From: Clostridiales bacterium | Lineage (GTDB): Bacteria; Bacillota; Clostridia; Oscillospirales; JAAYOS01 | DNA length: 19,158 nt | Assembly: GCA_012521525.1 (NCBI GenBank) | Contig: JAAYMG010000007.1 | Location: forward strand, 1-19,158 | Direction of reading: 5' to 3' | Part shown: piece after piece, positions 1 through 7,181 of the stretch | Layout of the letters: each line of letters begins with the position of its first letter | How positions within the stretch are numbered: position 1 is the stretch's first letter | Notes under the pieces: model-generated | Database searches by the model: none | The model's input: only the letters and a program-made list of their open reading frames with translations | What the model was told of the DNA's origin: nothing | Translations under genes and position numbers: made by a program

Positions 1-1
1 A

Positions 2-3000
2 ACCTCAAGGGAGAAAGCGCTTGGCAGAGGCGGTTTCGATGCCATACGAAAGCTGACGGACAAGCCCTTGCTGTCAACCGAAGGGCCGGTCATAGATCCG
101 TGCATCATAACCAAGATCCCGATAAAGATCAGGGAGGGCGAAAGTAAAATCATACGTTTTGCCCTGTCTTTTGCCGACGACCCCGAAAGCGCGGTCTCCG
201 CTGCCGCAAGGACGCTGGCCATGCCCTACCGCCAGGCATCCAGCCGTCCTGTCAGCGAGTACCGCAGGCTGGAGCTGACTCAAAACGAGGTGAACACTGC
301 GCTGGAGTTCGCCGGGGAACTCATGTTCCTGACCCCGGGCAGACGCGCCCTCGCAAAATATATATTGCAGAACCAGGACATAGCCGTTCCGAATCCCAGG
401 CAGCGCATAAGGTTCGACCAGGTCATGGATACCCCATCCGATGAGATACGGTACTCCGGTCAAACTGCCCTGTGGAAATACGGCATTTCGGGGGATATCC
501 CCATCATCGCCGCGATATGCGGAGCAGATACGCCGCCGGACATCATTTCGCGTACGATCAGGCAGCACCGACTGCTCGTCCTGGGCGGGATAAAATGCGA
601 TCTCGTTCTTCTGCTGGCTGACGGCAGCGACTATAGAAGACCTGTGAGGACGGCAGCGCTGGACCTTATTCGTTCGATCGGCATGGAGAACGCCCTTTCG
701 GCACAGGGAGGCATACACCTCCTCGACCTTGTCCCTTCAGACAGTGACTTTACTCTGATCGCTTCATGTGCTTCCGTTCTCATAGACGGAAAGGGTGAAC
801 CTGTTGCTGTCGAACGCCCTTCGGTCCACTATCCAATGGCAAGAAAGCGTCTCAAAGCCAACGTGCCTGCACCTGACAGGCTTCATGATGAGCAGCGGTA
901 TCCTGAGCAGGATGCCGACATAAAGAATCTATATCGAAATCAAAGAAATCTCAGGTATTATGACGACGGAAGCGTTTCCTTCGAAACGGGAGCATGCCTT
1001 CCCGCGTCTGCATGGTCAAATATCCTGACCAACGGCGATTTCAGCTATATCGCCACCGACAGCGGCAGCGGATACATGTGGAACCTGAACGCGAGGGAAA
1101 ACCGCATCAACGCCTGGACGAACGACACACTCGCCATCGAGGGAGACGAGCGGATATTCCTCACTCTGGGCAAAGGCTCGGTGTCGGTCTTTGCCGACGA
1201 CGATTCGTTTCCCTGTACGGTCACGTACGGCCCCGGGTATGCCGTCTGGGAAAAGAAGCTCCCGTCGGGTACGATAAAGACAACTGCCTTTGTCCACAAG
1301 GACCTGCCCTGCCGTGCGCTGAAAATAACGTACGACGGAGCAGACATAGCGATACTGAACTATTTTACCGGACTCGTACTTGGTGATGACCCTTCCGTGC
1401 GCAGGCATGTCATAACCTTTGAGGACGACGGGATCATCAGGGCGATAAACCGATACAATTCATCATACCGGGACCAGGTCGTACTTTTCGCATCAAGCCC
1501 CGGATATTATGAATTCACATGCGACCGTGCCGAAGCGCTTTCCGGGATCCTCAAGGGAAGCTGCGGTGCGGGTTTGGACCCATGTGTATGTTTCAGCGTT
1601 CATATGGATAATGGCAGCGTAATTTTGGTCACCGCAGCCGACAGCGAAAAGGCAGACATGAGTGAGTGCCTCAAACTGCTCGATGATTCCGAATTCGAAC
1701 AGGCGCTTGAAGAAGTAAAACATCACTGGTCTGATATCGTGAAGCCTGTCATCATCGAAACTCCTTCCGACCACCTGAACAGATATATCAACGGCTGGGC
1801 TCTCTACCAGACTATCGCATGCCGTATCCTTGCCCGGTCTTCCATGTATCAGTCGGGCGGCGCATACGGTTTCAGAGACCAGCTTCAGGATGCATGCGCT
1901 GCTTTGCTCTCAGATCCGAAAATCGCAAAGGAGCAGATCCTTCGGGCAGCAGCCCACCAGTTCGTTGAAGGCGACGTTCAGCATTGGTGGCACCCTTCAT
2001 ACCAGATAGGCATACCTGAAAAGGGTGTCCGGACACGCTGCTCTGATGACCTGCTATGGCTGCCCTACACCGTCTGTGAATATATCGAAAAGACAGCCGA
2101 CACCGATATCCTTGACATCAAAGTGCCCTTCATCGCTTCTGAACCGTTAAAGGCCGACGAATATGAAAGGTACGAATCGGTAAGAAGCACCGAGGAAGTC
2201 GCGGATATCTATTCCCACTGCATTCGCGCACTGGATATGGCACTGTTGCGTGGCACCGGACAGCACGGTCTCTGCCTGATAGGGACAGGCGACTGGAATG
2301 ACGGGTTCAACCTGGTCGGAGCCAGGGGGCGCGGCGAGAGTGTATGGCTTACCTGGTTTTTGTCGATCGTGCTGAAGCGCTTCGTACCCATCTGCAAGGA
2401 TCGCGGGGACGAAGAAAAGGCCCGGCTCTACGCCACTTATGCCGAAAACCTCGTGAAGGCCGCCGAGGAAGCCTGGGACGGCAGTTGGTACAAGCGCGCA
2501 TACTTTGACAACGGCGATCCGATCGGTTCCAGTTCCTCGGAAGAATGTAAAATAGACTCCATCGCCCAGAGCTTTGCGGTGCTTGCAGGCGCTGACCGTG
2601 AGCGATGCAAGACTGCGCTCTTAAGCGCGATAGAACATCTGCTCGACAAGGATGCACGTCTGGTCAAGCTCTTTACGCCTCCGTTCCGCGACAACAAAGA
2701 AAACCCGGGCTACATCATGGGTTATCTGGAAGGCGTCAGAGAAAACGGAGGGCAATACACCCATGCGGCGATTTGGCTTGCCATGGGATGCCTCGAGCAT
2801 GGACTGATAAACGAAGGCTATGAGATCCTCGAAATGCTTTTGCCTTCGACCCACGACGAGTCTGTTTATCTCATTGAGCCGTATGTGCTCGCGGCCGACG
2901 TATACTCAAACAGTCTGCACAGGGGCAGGGGCGGATGGAGCTGGTACACCGGTTCATCCGCATGGTACTACCGCGTCACGATCCAAAACCTGCTAGGCAT

Positions 3001-3220
3001 CCGCATATCCGGCGAAGGCCTGCATCTGTCCCCAAAAATCCCGGACCATTGGGATGGTTACAGTGCACGCATCCGCTTTATGGACTCCTGCTGGAACATC
3101 GATGTGGTTCGCGGCGATCGACCCGAACTTATCGTGGACGGTGAAAAAATCCCGGACTCCAGCCCGATCCTGCTGACCGCAAAGAACGTAAAGCTGATAA
3201 TTCCGAAACCGGAGCCATAG
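2..3220 (+). CDS. Cyclic beta-1,2-glucan synthase-like protein, GH94 C-terminal part (5' end outside window)
   Basis: The frame is open to the left edge, so the gene starts upstream; 1072 residues are visible, ending at TAG. Members of this family (NdvB/Cgs) are huge membrane proteins in which a GT84 glycosyltransferase builds beta-1,2-glucan and a C-terminal GH94 phosphorylase domain trims it. Seen here: the block LGRGGFDAIRKL near the edge and LWKYGISGDIP at visible residues ~150-165, both typical of the NdvB linker region; a GH94 sugar-binding sandwich from ~residue 322 (GSGYMWNLNARENR); the helical barrel with AYGFRDQLQD, DVQHWWHP and RCSDDLLWLPY; and GTGDWNDGFN at ~residue 761, where DWND carries the general acid of GH94. 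A C-terminal beta domain closes the protein. The GT84 half is not visible, so a shorter 1,2-beta-oligoglucan phosphorylase remains possible. GH94 membership is nearly certain. Confidence 0.9.
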   Translation, partial: TSREKALGRGGFDAIRKLTDKPLLSTEGPVIDPCIITKIPIKIREGESKIIRFALSFADDPESAVSAAARTLAMPYRQASSRPVSEYRRLELTQNEVNTALEFAGELMFLTPGRRALAKYILQNQDIAVPNPRQRIRFDQVMDTPSDEIRYSGQTALWKYGISGDIPIIAAICGADTPPDIISRTIRQHRLLVLGGIKCDLVLLLADGSDYRRPVRTAALDLIRSIGMENALSAQGGIHLLDLVPSDSDFTLIASCASVLIDGKGEPVAVERPSVHYPMARKRLKANVPAPDRLHDEQRYPEQDADIKNLYRNQRNLRYYDDGSVSFETGACLPASAWSNILTNGDFSYIATDSGSGYMWNLNARENRINAWTNDTLAIEGDERIFLTLGKGSVSVFADDDSFPCTVTYGPGYAVWEKKLPSGTIKTTAFVHKDLPCRALKITYDGADIAILNYFTGLVLGDDPSVRRHVITFEDDGIIRAINRYNSSYRDQVVLFASSPGYYEFTCDRAEALSGILKGSCGAGLDPCVCFSVHMDNGSVILVTAADSEKADMSECLKLLDDSEFEQALEEVKHHWSDIVKPVIIETPSDHLNRYINGWALYQTIACRILARSSMYQSGGAYGFRDQLQDACAALLSDPKIAKEQILRAAAHQFVEGDVQHWWHPSYQIGIPEKGVRTRCSDDLLWLPYTVCEYIEKTADTDILDIKVPFIASEPLKADEYERYESVRSTEEVADIYSHCIRALDMALLRGTGQHGLCLIGTGDWNDGFNLVGARGRGESVWLTWFLSIVLKRFVPICKDRGDEEKARLYATYAENLVKAAEEAWDGSWYKRAYFDNGDPIGSSSSEECKIDSIAQSFAVLAGADRERCKTALLSAIEHLLDKDARLVKLFTPPFRDNKENPGYIMGYLEGVRENGGQYTHAAIWLAMGCLEHGLINEGYEILEMLLPSTHDESVYLIEPYVLAADVYSNSLHRGRGGWSWYTGSSAWYYRVTIQNLLGIRISGEGLHLSPKIPDHWDGYSARIRFMDSCWNIDVVRGDRPELIVDGEKIPDSSPILLTAKNVKLIIPKPEP

Positions 3221-3246
3221 CGATTGCCAATTCTTTCACTTTCTGC

Positions 3247-3275
3247 TTTATTTATCAAATTCGTCCATGTATAAT
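3247..3275 (+). promoter_or_regulatory. Possible promoter of lgt
   Basis: A perfect TATAAT (3270-3275) lies 62 bases before the lgt start. The matching -35 at 17 bp spacing is only TTTATT (3247-3252), so the assignment rests mostly on the -10 box. There is no clear terminator between the GH94 gene and lgt, so read-through is also possible. Confidence 0.35.
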
Positions 3276-3337
3276 AGCAATAGGAGCTTGCGTGTCAATC
3301 GGAAGTTCCGACCTTGATATTGTCTGGAGGTCATCCT

Positions 3338-4483
3338 ATGAGCAATGCTATTTCCTTTCCGGGTCTGGGTCTGAGCTTCGACATACCCGAAGTGGCTTTC
3401 TCGATATTTGGGTTCAGCATACGATGGTACGGCATCATTATCGCTGTCGGCTTCATGCTCGCGTTCATTTACGGTTTGAAAAGATGCGAGGAATTTGGCT
3501 TCAATCAGGATCAGCTTATTGATATACTGTTTGTGGCCACCCCCGCAGGCATAATCGGCGCACGGGCTTACTATGTCATATTCAGTTATGACCAGTTCAG
3601 GGGCAACCCGGTCAAGATGCTCCAAATTTGGACGGGCGGTCTTGCGATATACGGCGCGGTGATCGGCGGGCTGCTTGCCGGGGCTATCGCAGCAAGAGTC
3701 AAGAAGATAAAGGTGACGGCGGCTTTAGACCTGGCTTCGCTGGGCTTCCTTATCGGCCAGTCCATCGGCCGCTGGGGAAATTTCATAAATCGCGAAGCAT
3801 ACGGCTCGGTGACCTCACTGCCGTGGAGGATGGAGATATTCGACTGGTCTGTCGGGCGGCGGATCTCCGTGCACCCGACCTTCCTCTATGAGTCGCTCTG
3901 GAACGCCCTGGGTTTCGTCCTCCTCCACTTCGCATCAAAGCGCCGCAAATATGACGGTCAAACGTTTTTGACCTATTTGGCATGGTACGGCCTCGGTCGC
4001 GGCCTTATCGAAGGATTGAGGACTGACAGTCTGTACTTCCTCAATACGAACCTCCGCGTCTCCCAGGTATTGGCTTTTGCGTCCTGCTTTGCTGCCCTTC
4101 TCATACTGGGATATAACGCGCTGTTCAGGACCCATGACCCTGAAAACATGCAGGTCGCTATTTATAACGCCAAAAAGGCGTCGGGTTCACCGGCTCCTGA
4201 CACACCGACCGACTCCGAGTTTTCGGAGCCTGTGTCTATCACAGATACCGACAAGGCCGAGCTTGGAGGAAATCCGGATTTCGTTCAGGACGGCAGGCTG
4301 GTCGACAACAACCTGAGAGTCGGGCCCAATCCCGACGCCCCCGCTCCATATGTTTCTCCTATCGAGAAGATCGGCATGACCGAAATACCGCCTTCCCCGC
4401 CTTCAGAGGGCACTCAGCGCCCGGCACAGGCACAGGACACCGACGGAGGAGAGACCTCGCAAAATATCGATCAGCAGAAATAA
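3338..4483 (+). CDS. lgt: Prolipoprotein diacylglyceryl transferase with long C-terminal tail
   Basis: Transfers diacylglycerol from phosphatidylglycerol to the lipobox cysteine of prelipoproteins, an inner-membrane step. The family signature is present as GQSIGRWGNFINREAYG, the N-terminal FGFSIRWYGIIIAVGF segment is typical, and several membrane helices follow, with HPTFLYESLWN and GLGRGLIEGLRTDSL near the end of the catalytic core. The start chosen is ATG 3338, seven bases after CTGGAGG; an upstream in-frame start at 3314 has no ribosome site. The product is 381 residues, whereas typical Lgt proteins are about 250-300. The extra ~110 residues (after about residue 270) are rich in Pro, Asp, Ser and Thr with no helix or domain I recognise; by Lgt topology this tail should be cytoplasmic. 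At least two lipoproteins in this window would be substrates. Confidence 0.96.
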   Translation: MSNAISFPGLGLSFDIPEVAFSIFGFSIRWYGIIIAVGFMLAFIYGLKRCEEFGFNQDQLIDILFVATPAGIIGARAYYVIFSYDQFRGNPVKMLQIWTGGLAIYGAVIGGLLAGAIAARVKKIKVTAALDLASLGFLIGQSIGRWGNFINREAYGSVTSLPWRMEIFDWSVGRRISVHPTFLYESLWNALGFVLLHFASKRRKYDGQTFLTYLAWYGLGRGLIEGLRTDSLYFLNTNLRVSQVLAFASCFAALLILGYNALFRTHDPENMQVAIYNAKKASGSPAPDTPTDSEFSEPVSITDTDKAELGGNPDFVQDGRLVDNNLRVGPNPDAPAPYVSPIEKIGMTEIPPSPPSEGTQRPAQAQDTDGGETSQNIDQQK

Positions 4484-4529
4484 AGCTTTCGTTCAAGAAT
4501 AGCTCTTTGGCGATTTTGCAGGACTCTTT

Positions 4530-4650
4530 TTTTGAAGGTCATAGCGGACAAACATGACTGCAATGGTGACCTGACAACCATCAGGCAGGATCGTTCGGCG
4601 GTCAGATGGTCAAAAAGATGATCCAAGCCTATGAGCAGAGACTCAAATAA
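4530..4650 (+). pseudogene. Remnant of an alpha/beta-type small acid-soluble spore protein gene
   Basis: Two frames, joined by a one-base shift near 4577-4582, together spell the conserved C-terminal half of an SASP. The first frame reads DCNGDLT (from 4556), the second QAGSFGGQMVKKMIQAYEQ (from 4582) and ends in RLK and TAA at 4648-4650. The known family consensus in this stretch is close to NGDLTTRQAGSVGGxMVKKMI. The N-terminal half is unrecognisable and there is no start codon with a ribosome site, so the gene is broken rather than just mis-sequenced. SASPs coat DNA in spores, so this remnant supports an ancestry of spore formation. It lies directly after lgt. Confidence 0.7.
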
Positions 4651-4789
4651 CCGGGCAGTGATAAACTAAGCAGTATTCGTATATTGACCTGTTTGCATAT
4701 TATCATATCGATTCTGCAACTGATGCAGATGAACTGTGATTGAATGTAGTAGGAACTTGAATAACCGCCGGGCAGTGATAAACTAAGCA
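4651..4789 (+). repeat. Direct repeat, two copies 117 bases apart, downstream of the SASP remnant
   Basis: The 22 bases at 4651-4672 (core GGGCAGTGATAAACTAAG) recur exactly at 4768-4789. Upstream of each copy similarity continues more weakly through AATAACC and into the stop codon region of the SASP remnant (4636-4650 compared with about 4750-4764). This fits a tandem duplication of an SASP gene and its 3' flank, with the second copy decayed to almost nothing. Confidence 0.75.
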
Positions 4790-4824
4790 TATAGTACCGG
4801 TTAAATAGTTGTCACAAAATCGAT

Positions 4825-4863
4825 AACGGGAGTAAGCTCTATGTCGCTTACTCCCGTTTTTTA
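4825..4863 (+). terminator. Strong intrinsic terminator
   Basis: A perfect 13-bp stem (AACGGGAGTAAGC at 4825-4837 with its complement at 4846-4858), an 8-base loop and a run of T. It ends + strand transcription from lgt and the SASP remnant. The T run on the - strand side is poor, so it serves the convergent lipoprotein gene less well, if at all. Confidence 0.92.
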
Positions 4864-4979
4864 TTCTCTATATTATGTCATATATTGTCATAACATGCAT
4901 CAGGCTTGCTGCAAACTTGCGGGCTTTATGCATTGCATTTAATTACAGACTATAAGAATACAAGCCGGCTATATCGATC

Positions 4980-5441
4980 TTATATGTCCCCGGAGTAATC
5001 CCCTTCGTCGTCCGATGATCCTTCATCGCCAAAGTAGGAATCGTTCCCCTGAGTTTCTTCATCATAATATCCGTCGTCTTCGACCAGCACCGGCGTTACT
5101 GCCAGGTAATCCGCATGTATGTAGGCAATACCGCCGTCATATTCTACCTGGTGCCATTCTTCCGTATAATATTCAGTTATCACTGTAAATTTCTCGTTCG
5201 CATATGCGCGGCCTATAACATCATAGTTTGTACCCGGGCCGCTGCGGATGTTCAAAAACGTATCGACATTGCGCACCGTTCCGATAAGAACATAGACGGG
5301 TTCCGGTGAAGGTTCCGGTGAAGGCTCTTCGCTTACGTTTGGTTCTTCGGACGGGGTAGCTACAGGCTCCTTATCCTTGCCGCAACCGAAAAGAGTCAGG
5401 CATATCAAAAACATTATGAACATGCTGCGCAGCTTCTTCAT
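4980..5441 (-). CDS. SH3b-domain lipoprotein
   Basis: A 153-residue exported lipoprotein. Residues 1-20 are a lipoprotein signal peptide (basic MKKLR, hydrophobic core, lipobox LFGC with Cys20). A Glu/Pro/Ser linker with a repeated EPSP unit follows (about 22-48). Residues ~50-115 form a bacterial SH3 domain, recognisable by LNIRSGPGTNYDVIG and the closing AYIHADYLAV. The last ~35 residues are very acidic and rich in Gly, Ser and Tyr. SH3b domains usually bind peptidoglycan or other wall ligands; no catalytic domain is attached, so an adaptor or wall-binding role is inferred. ATG 5441 follows a GGGGGT ribosome site. The gene stands alone, converging with lgt. Confidence 0.88.
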   Translation of the reverse strand: MKKLRSMFIMFLICLTLFGCGKDKEPVATPSEEPNVSEEPSPEPSPEPVYVLIGTVRNVDTFLNIRSGPGTNYDVIGRAYANEKFTVITEYYTEEWHQVEYDGGIAYIHADYLAVTPVLVEDDGYYDEETQGNDSYFGDEGSSDDEGDYSGDI

Positions 5442-5636
5442 GATCAGACCCCCGCTATAATACTGTTTTCTGCTATATCAACACTATTTTAATCAACTAT
5501 AGCATACAATTTATCATTTTTCCACACAGATGACAAATTTTTATCATTTTGCAGTTATTTGTAATAAATGAATACTTCAGCGGAAAAATTTAAAGAAAAT
5601 TTAATATTATTCATACGATTAGTTAATAACCTTTGG

Positions 5637-5672
5637 TTATATTAAAATCAGCAGAAGTGAGTATTTTTTCAT
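5637..5672 (-). other. Tiny ORF with strong ribosome site, 11 residues
   Basis: AGGAGG (5683-5678) precedes ATG 5672, with another in-frame ATG directly before it. The frame reads MKKYSLLLILI and then TAA. It resembles the first third of a signal peptide cut off by a stop. It is either a leader peptide or the start of a decayed lipoprotein gene; no frame continues it downstream. It lies about 200 bases upstream of the SH3b lipoprotein start. Confidence 0.3.
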
Positions 5673-5690
5673 CATTACCTCCTAGCATTT

Positions 5691-5717
5691 GAGGCGGCCT
5701 CATCGGCCGCCTCTTTT
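5691..5717 (+). terminator. Intrinsic terminator in the gap after the nitroreductase gene
   Basis: A perfect 9-bp GC-rich stem (GAGGCGGCC with GGCCGCCTC), a 5-base loop and TTTT on the + strand. On the - strand no T run follows, so it does not suit the nitroreductase. It implies a + strand transcript from the 5442-5690 interval, where no gene of normal size exists. Confidence 0.8.
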
Positions 5718-5763
5718 GTTGATTTGCATCGGATTTTGGAGGATGTGCGTTACGTCACGCATA

Positions 5764-6258
5764 TTACCATTTGTTATATCTCACTTTGCCCGGATCGAAG
5801 CGCTCGGGCCTCGGCCTCTCCTCATCGGGATACCCGACAGCGATCATGTTGAACGGAACGATGCCTTCCGGCAATCCCAACACTTCCCTTACGGGTTCCA
5901 TGCGCTCCGGCTTCGGTGCGACTCCCATCCAGCATGTGCCAAGCCCCATATCATACGCGGCAAGCATCAGGTTTTGTGTGGCTGCGCCGCAATCCTGCTG
6001 GTAGTACTCGGACTTGGCGGGTTCGCCGCAGACCACTATGCATACCGGCGCCTGCTCAAGCATTGCGGAATAGGGATGAGCCGCACGTAATTTGTCCAGC
6101 ACCTCCCGATCCGTGCATACGACAAAGTGCCAGGGCTGGGAGTTCCGTGCCGACGGGGCCATCATTGCTGCTTCCAGGAGCTGCTTTATCTGCTCGTCAC
6201 TTACCGGGTCGCTTTTGTACCTTCTTATTGAACGGCGGTTATAAATAGCCTCGATCAT
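5764..6258 (-). CDS. Nitroreductase family protein
   Basis: A 164-residue flavoprotein of the nitroreductase superfamily, which uses FMN and NAD(P)H to reduce nitro groups, quinones or other small electron acceptors. The N-terminal RRSIRRYKSDPVSDEQI with MMAPSARNSQPWHFVV is the FMN-phosphate binding signature; GLGTCWMG and VGYPDEERPRPE in the C-terminal half are also typical. It belongs to the short, roughly 165-residue branch common in clostridia. ATG 6258 follows AGGAAGGG at 8 bases. The physiological substrate cannot be read from sequence. It lies 83 bases downstream of the amidase gene on the same strand, so co-transcription is possible. The terminator-like hairpin beyond its stop points the other way. 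Confidence 0.93.
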   Translation of the reverse strand: MIEAIYNRRSIRRYKSDPVSDEQIKQLLEAAMMAPSARNSQPWHFVVCTDREVLDKLRAAHPYSAMLEQAPVCIVVCGEPAKSEYYQQDCGAATQNLMLAAYDMGLGTCWMGVAPKPERMEPVREVLGLPEGIVPFNMIAVGYPDEERPRPERFDPGKVRYNKW

Positions 6259-6341
6259 TGTAACATCCCTTCCTGTCAGTTTATTCTAACATGAGAATAT
6301 CATTATAATTTGGACCAGTCAAGGATAATAAGGATGTCACT

Positions 6342-6821
6342 TTATCTCGAACCGATTATATGTATGCACCTGTAGTCCGTAAATTTGTAAGAGGCCAGCG
6401 GTCTGTTATCGGCATCCGCAGTGTGGGTAGCTATGAGGACCCGCTCAGGTACCGGCTGCCCCACCTGTACCACAAACAGGCTGTGGGTATAATTCTTTCC
6501 GTCAAATGAAAGCTGGATTATGTCACCCGGTTCGATATCATGCAGTTCGGCAGCCACGCCGTACGGGCCTACACCCTTATTTTTCGTGAGAAAGTTGTAT
6601 AAAAATTCCACTCCCGTCCATGAAGGCGACTTGTTATTCCCGTTTATGTAGTACCACCCGTATGTCGGGGTGTAATTCATCCTGGCTCCGCCGGCGAATA
6701 TGCATTGCGATATGAAATTCGTACAGTCTCCGCCAAGACCGTCATAGTTCAGATATTTAGGATTTCTCGAAAATGCCCATTTGTGAGCGTATTCAACAGC
6801 TTTCGATCGTATGTATGGCAT
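6342..6821 (-). CDS. Amidase_6-like putative cysteine amidase, no signal peptide
   Basis: A 159-residue protein. It matches the putative amidase domain family common in Firmicutes: an N-terminal AVEYAHKWAFSRNP helix, then GGDCTNFISQCIFAGG with the likely nucleophile Cys, ELHDIEPGDIIQL before the second half, and YTHSLFVV with the likely His. This papain/NlpC-like arrangement usually cuts amide bonds in peptidoglycan or related peptides. The start is ATG 6821 because AAGGAGG sits 6 bases before it; a longer frame to 6905 runs through the REP-like palindrome and lacks a ribosome site. With this start there is no signal peptide and no wall-binding domain, so the whole protein is just the catalytic domain. 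A cytoplasmic, forespore or mother-cell role is possible but is inference. Confidence 0.85.
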   Translation of the reverse strand: MPYIRSKAVEYAHKWAFSRNPKYLNYDGLGGDCTNFISQCIFAGGARMNYTPTYGWYYINGNNKSPSWTGVEFLYNFLTKNKGVGPYGVAAELHDIEPGDIIQLSFDGKNYTHSLFVVQVGQPVPERVLIATHTADADNRPLASYKFTDYRCIHIIGSR

Positions 6822-6862
6822 TTTTTCCTCCTTGAGGCAGGTTAGTCCGGACAAGGGAAAAC

Positions 6863-6935
6863 GGACGGGGGACAGGTACATTGCCCACTTCCCGGACAGG
6901 GACAAGGAGCGGACAATGTACCTGTCCCCCTGTCC
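6863..6935. repeat. REP-like palindromic element
   Basis: Left arm 6863-6883 and right arm 6914-6935 are inverted copies (core GGGGGACAGGTACATTG and its complement) differing by one base insertion, around a 30-base spacer. The flanks carry further imperfect GGACAAGGG/CTTGTTCCC-like and TGTCC(CC) copies, extending the mirrored structure to roughly 6845-6963. I recall palindromes with GGACAGGTACATTGTCC-like cores being repeated in many Firmicute genomes, so this is probably a mobile or multiplied intergenic repeat. It fills most of the space between the HMA-like gene and the amidase gene. Confidence 0.75.
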
Positions 6936-6962
6936 ACGTCTGTCCCCGTGTCTTGTTCCCGG

Positions 6963-7181
6963 TCAGATATACTCTTCGCCGATAACCGCCGACGAACATC
7001 CCGCACAGCGGTTTACCGTATCGACCAGCGTCCTGCTGTCGAGTCTGTCTCCGCAAAAAACAACCGCCTCGTTTCCGTCGATGTCTGCCGACATAACACC
7101 GGAAAGGGCCGTAAGGCTTTGGATCGCCTGCTTCTTTACATTCTCATCGGAAATCGTCAGTGAAAGCCTTGTTTTCTTCAC
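6963..7181 (-). CDS. Small HMA-like (heavy-metal-associated fold) protein with displaced CxxC
   Basis: A 72-residue protein. The pattern RLSLTISDENVKKQAIQSL, then ALSGVMSADIDGNEAVVF, then LDSRTLVDTVNRCAG follows the beta-alpha-beta-beta-alpha order of HMA domains. The usual metal-binding CxxC of the first loop is replaced by SDEN, but Cys59 and Cys62 (CAGC) form a CxxC near the end, with another Cys at 43. Metal binding is therefore uncertain. The start is GTG 7181, which overlaps the stop of the upstream YtxH-like gene as GTGA; the two are almost certainly translated together. A GAGGA site lies upstream. Downstream is the REP-like palindrome. Confidence 0.7.
   Translation of the reverse strand: MKKTRLSLTISDENVKKQAIQSLTALSGVMSADIDGNEAVVFCGDRLDSRTLVDTVNRCAGCSSAVIGEEYI

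Larger units (their letters stand above)
5549..5720 (+). ncRNA. Candidate small RNA in the 5442-5763 gap
   Basis: No normal-sized gene fits this 322-base gap. On the + strand there is a plausible promoter (TTGCAG 5549-5554, 16-bp spacer, AATACT 5571-5576) and, about 135 bases later, a strong intrinsic terminator. Between them lie a small hairpin (ATAACC TTT GGTTAT) and a TTACCTCCTAG segment (5675-5685) complementary to Shine-Dalgarno sequences, as found in some bacterial sRNAs. No + strand ORF precedes the terminator. The anti-Shine-Dalgarno segment could instead simply be the complement of a real ribosome site on the - strand (see 5637-5672). Purely predicted. Confidence 0.35.

Noticed and set aside
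74..718. 214-codon - strand ORF inside the GH94 gene
   Set aside because: It is the antisense shadow of a clearly coding frame with GH94 motifs; no ribosome site or recognisable protein.
5746..5761. Imperfect 16-base palindrome TGCGTTACGTCACGCA after the nitroreductase stop
   Set aside because: One mismatched pair, lies downstream of the gene and outside any promoter; too weak to call an operator.
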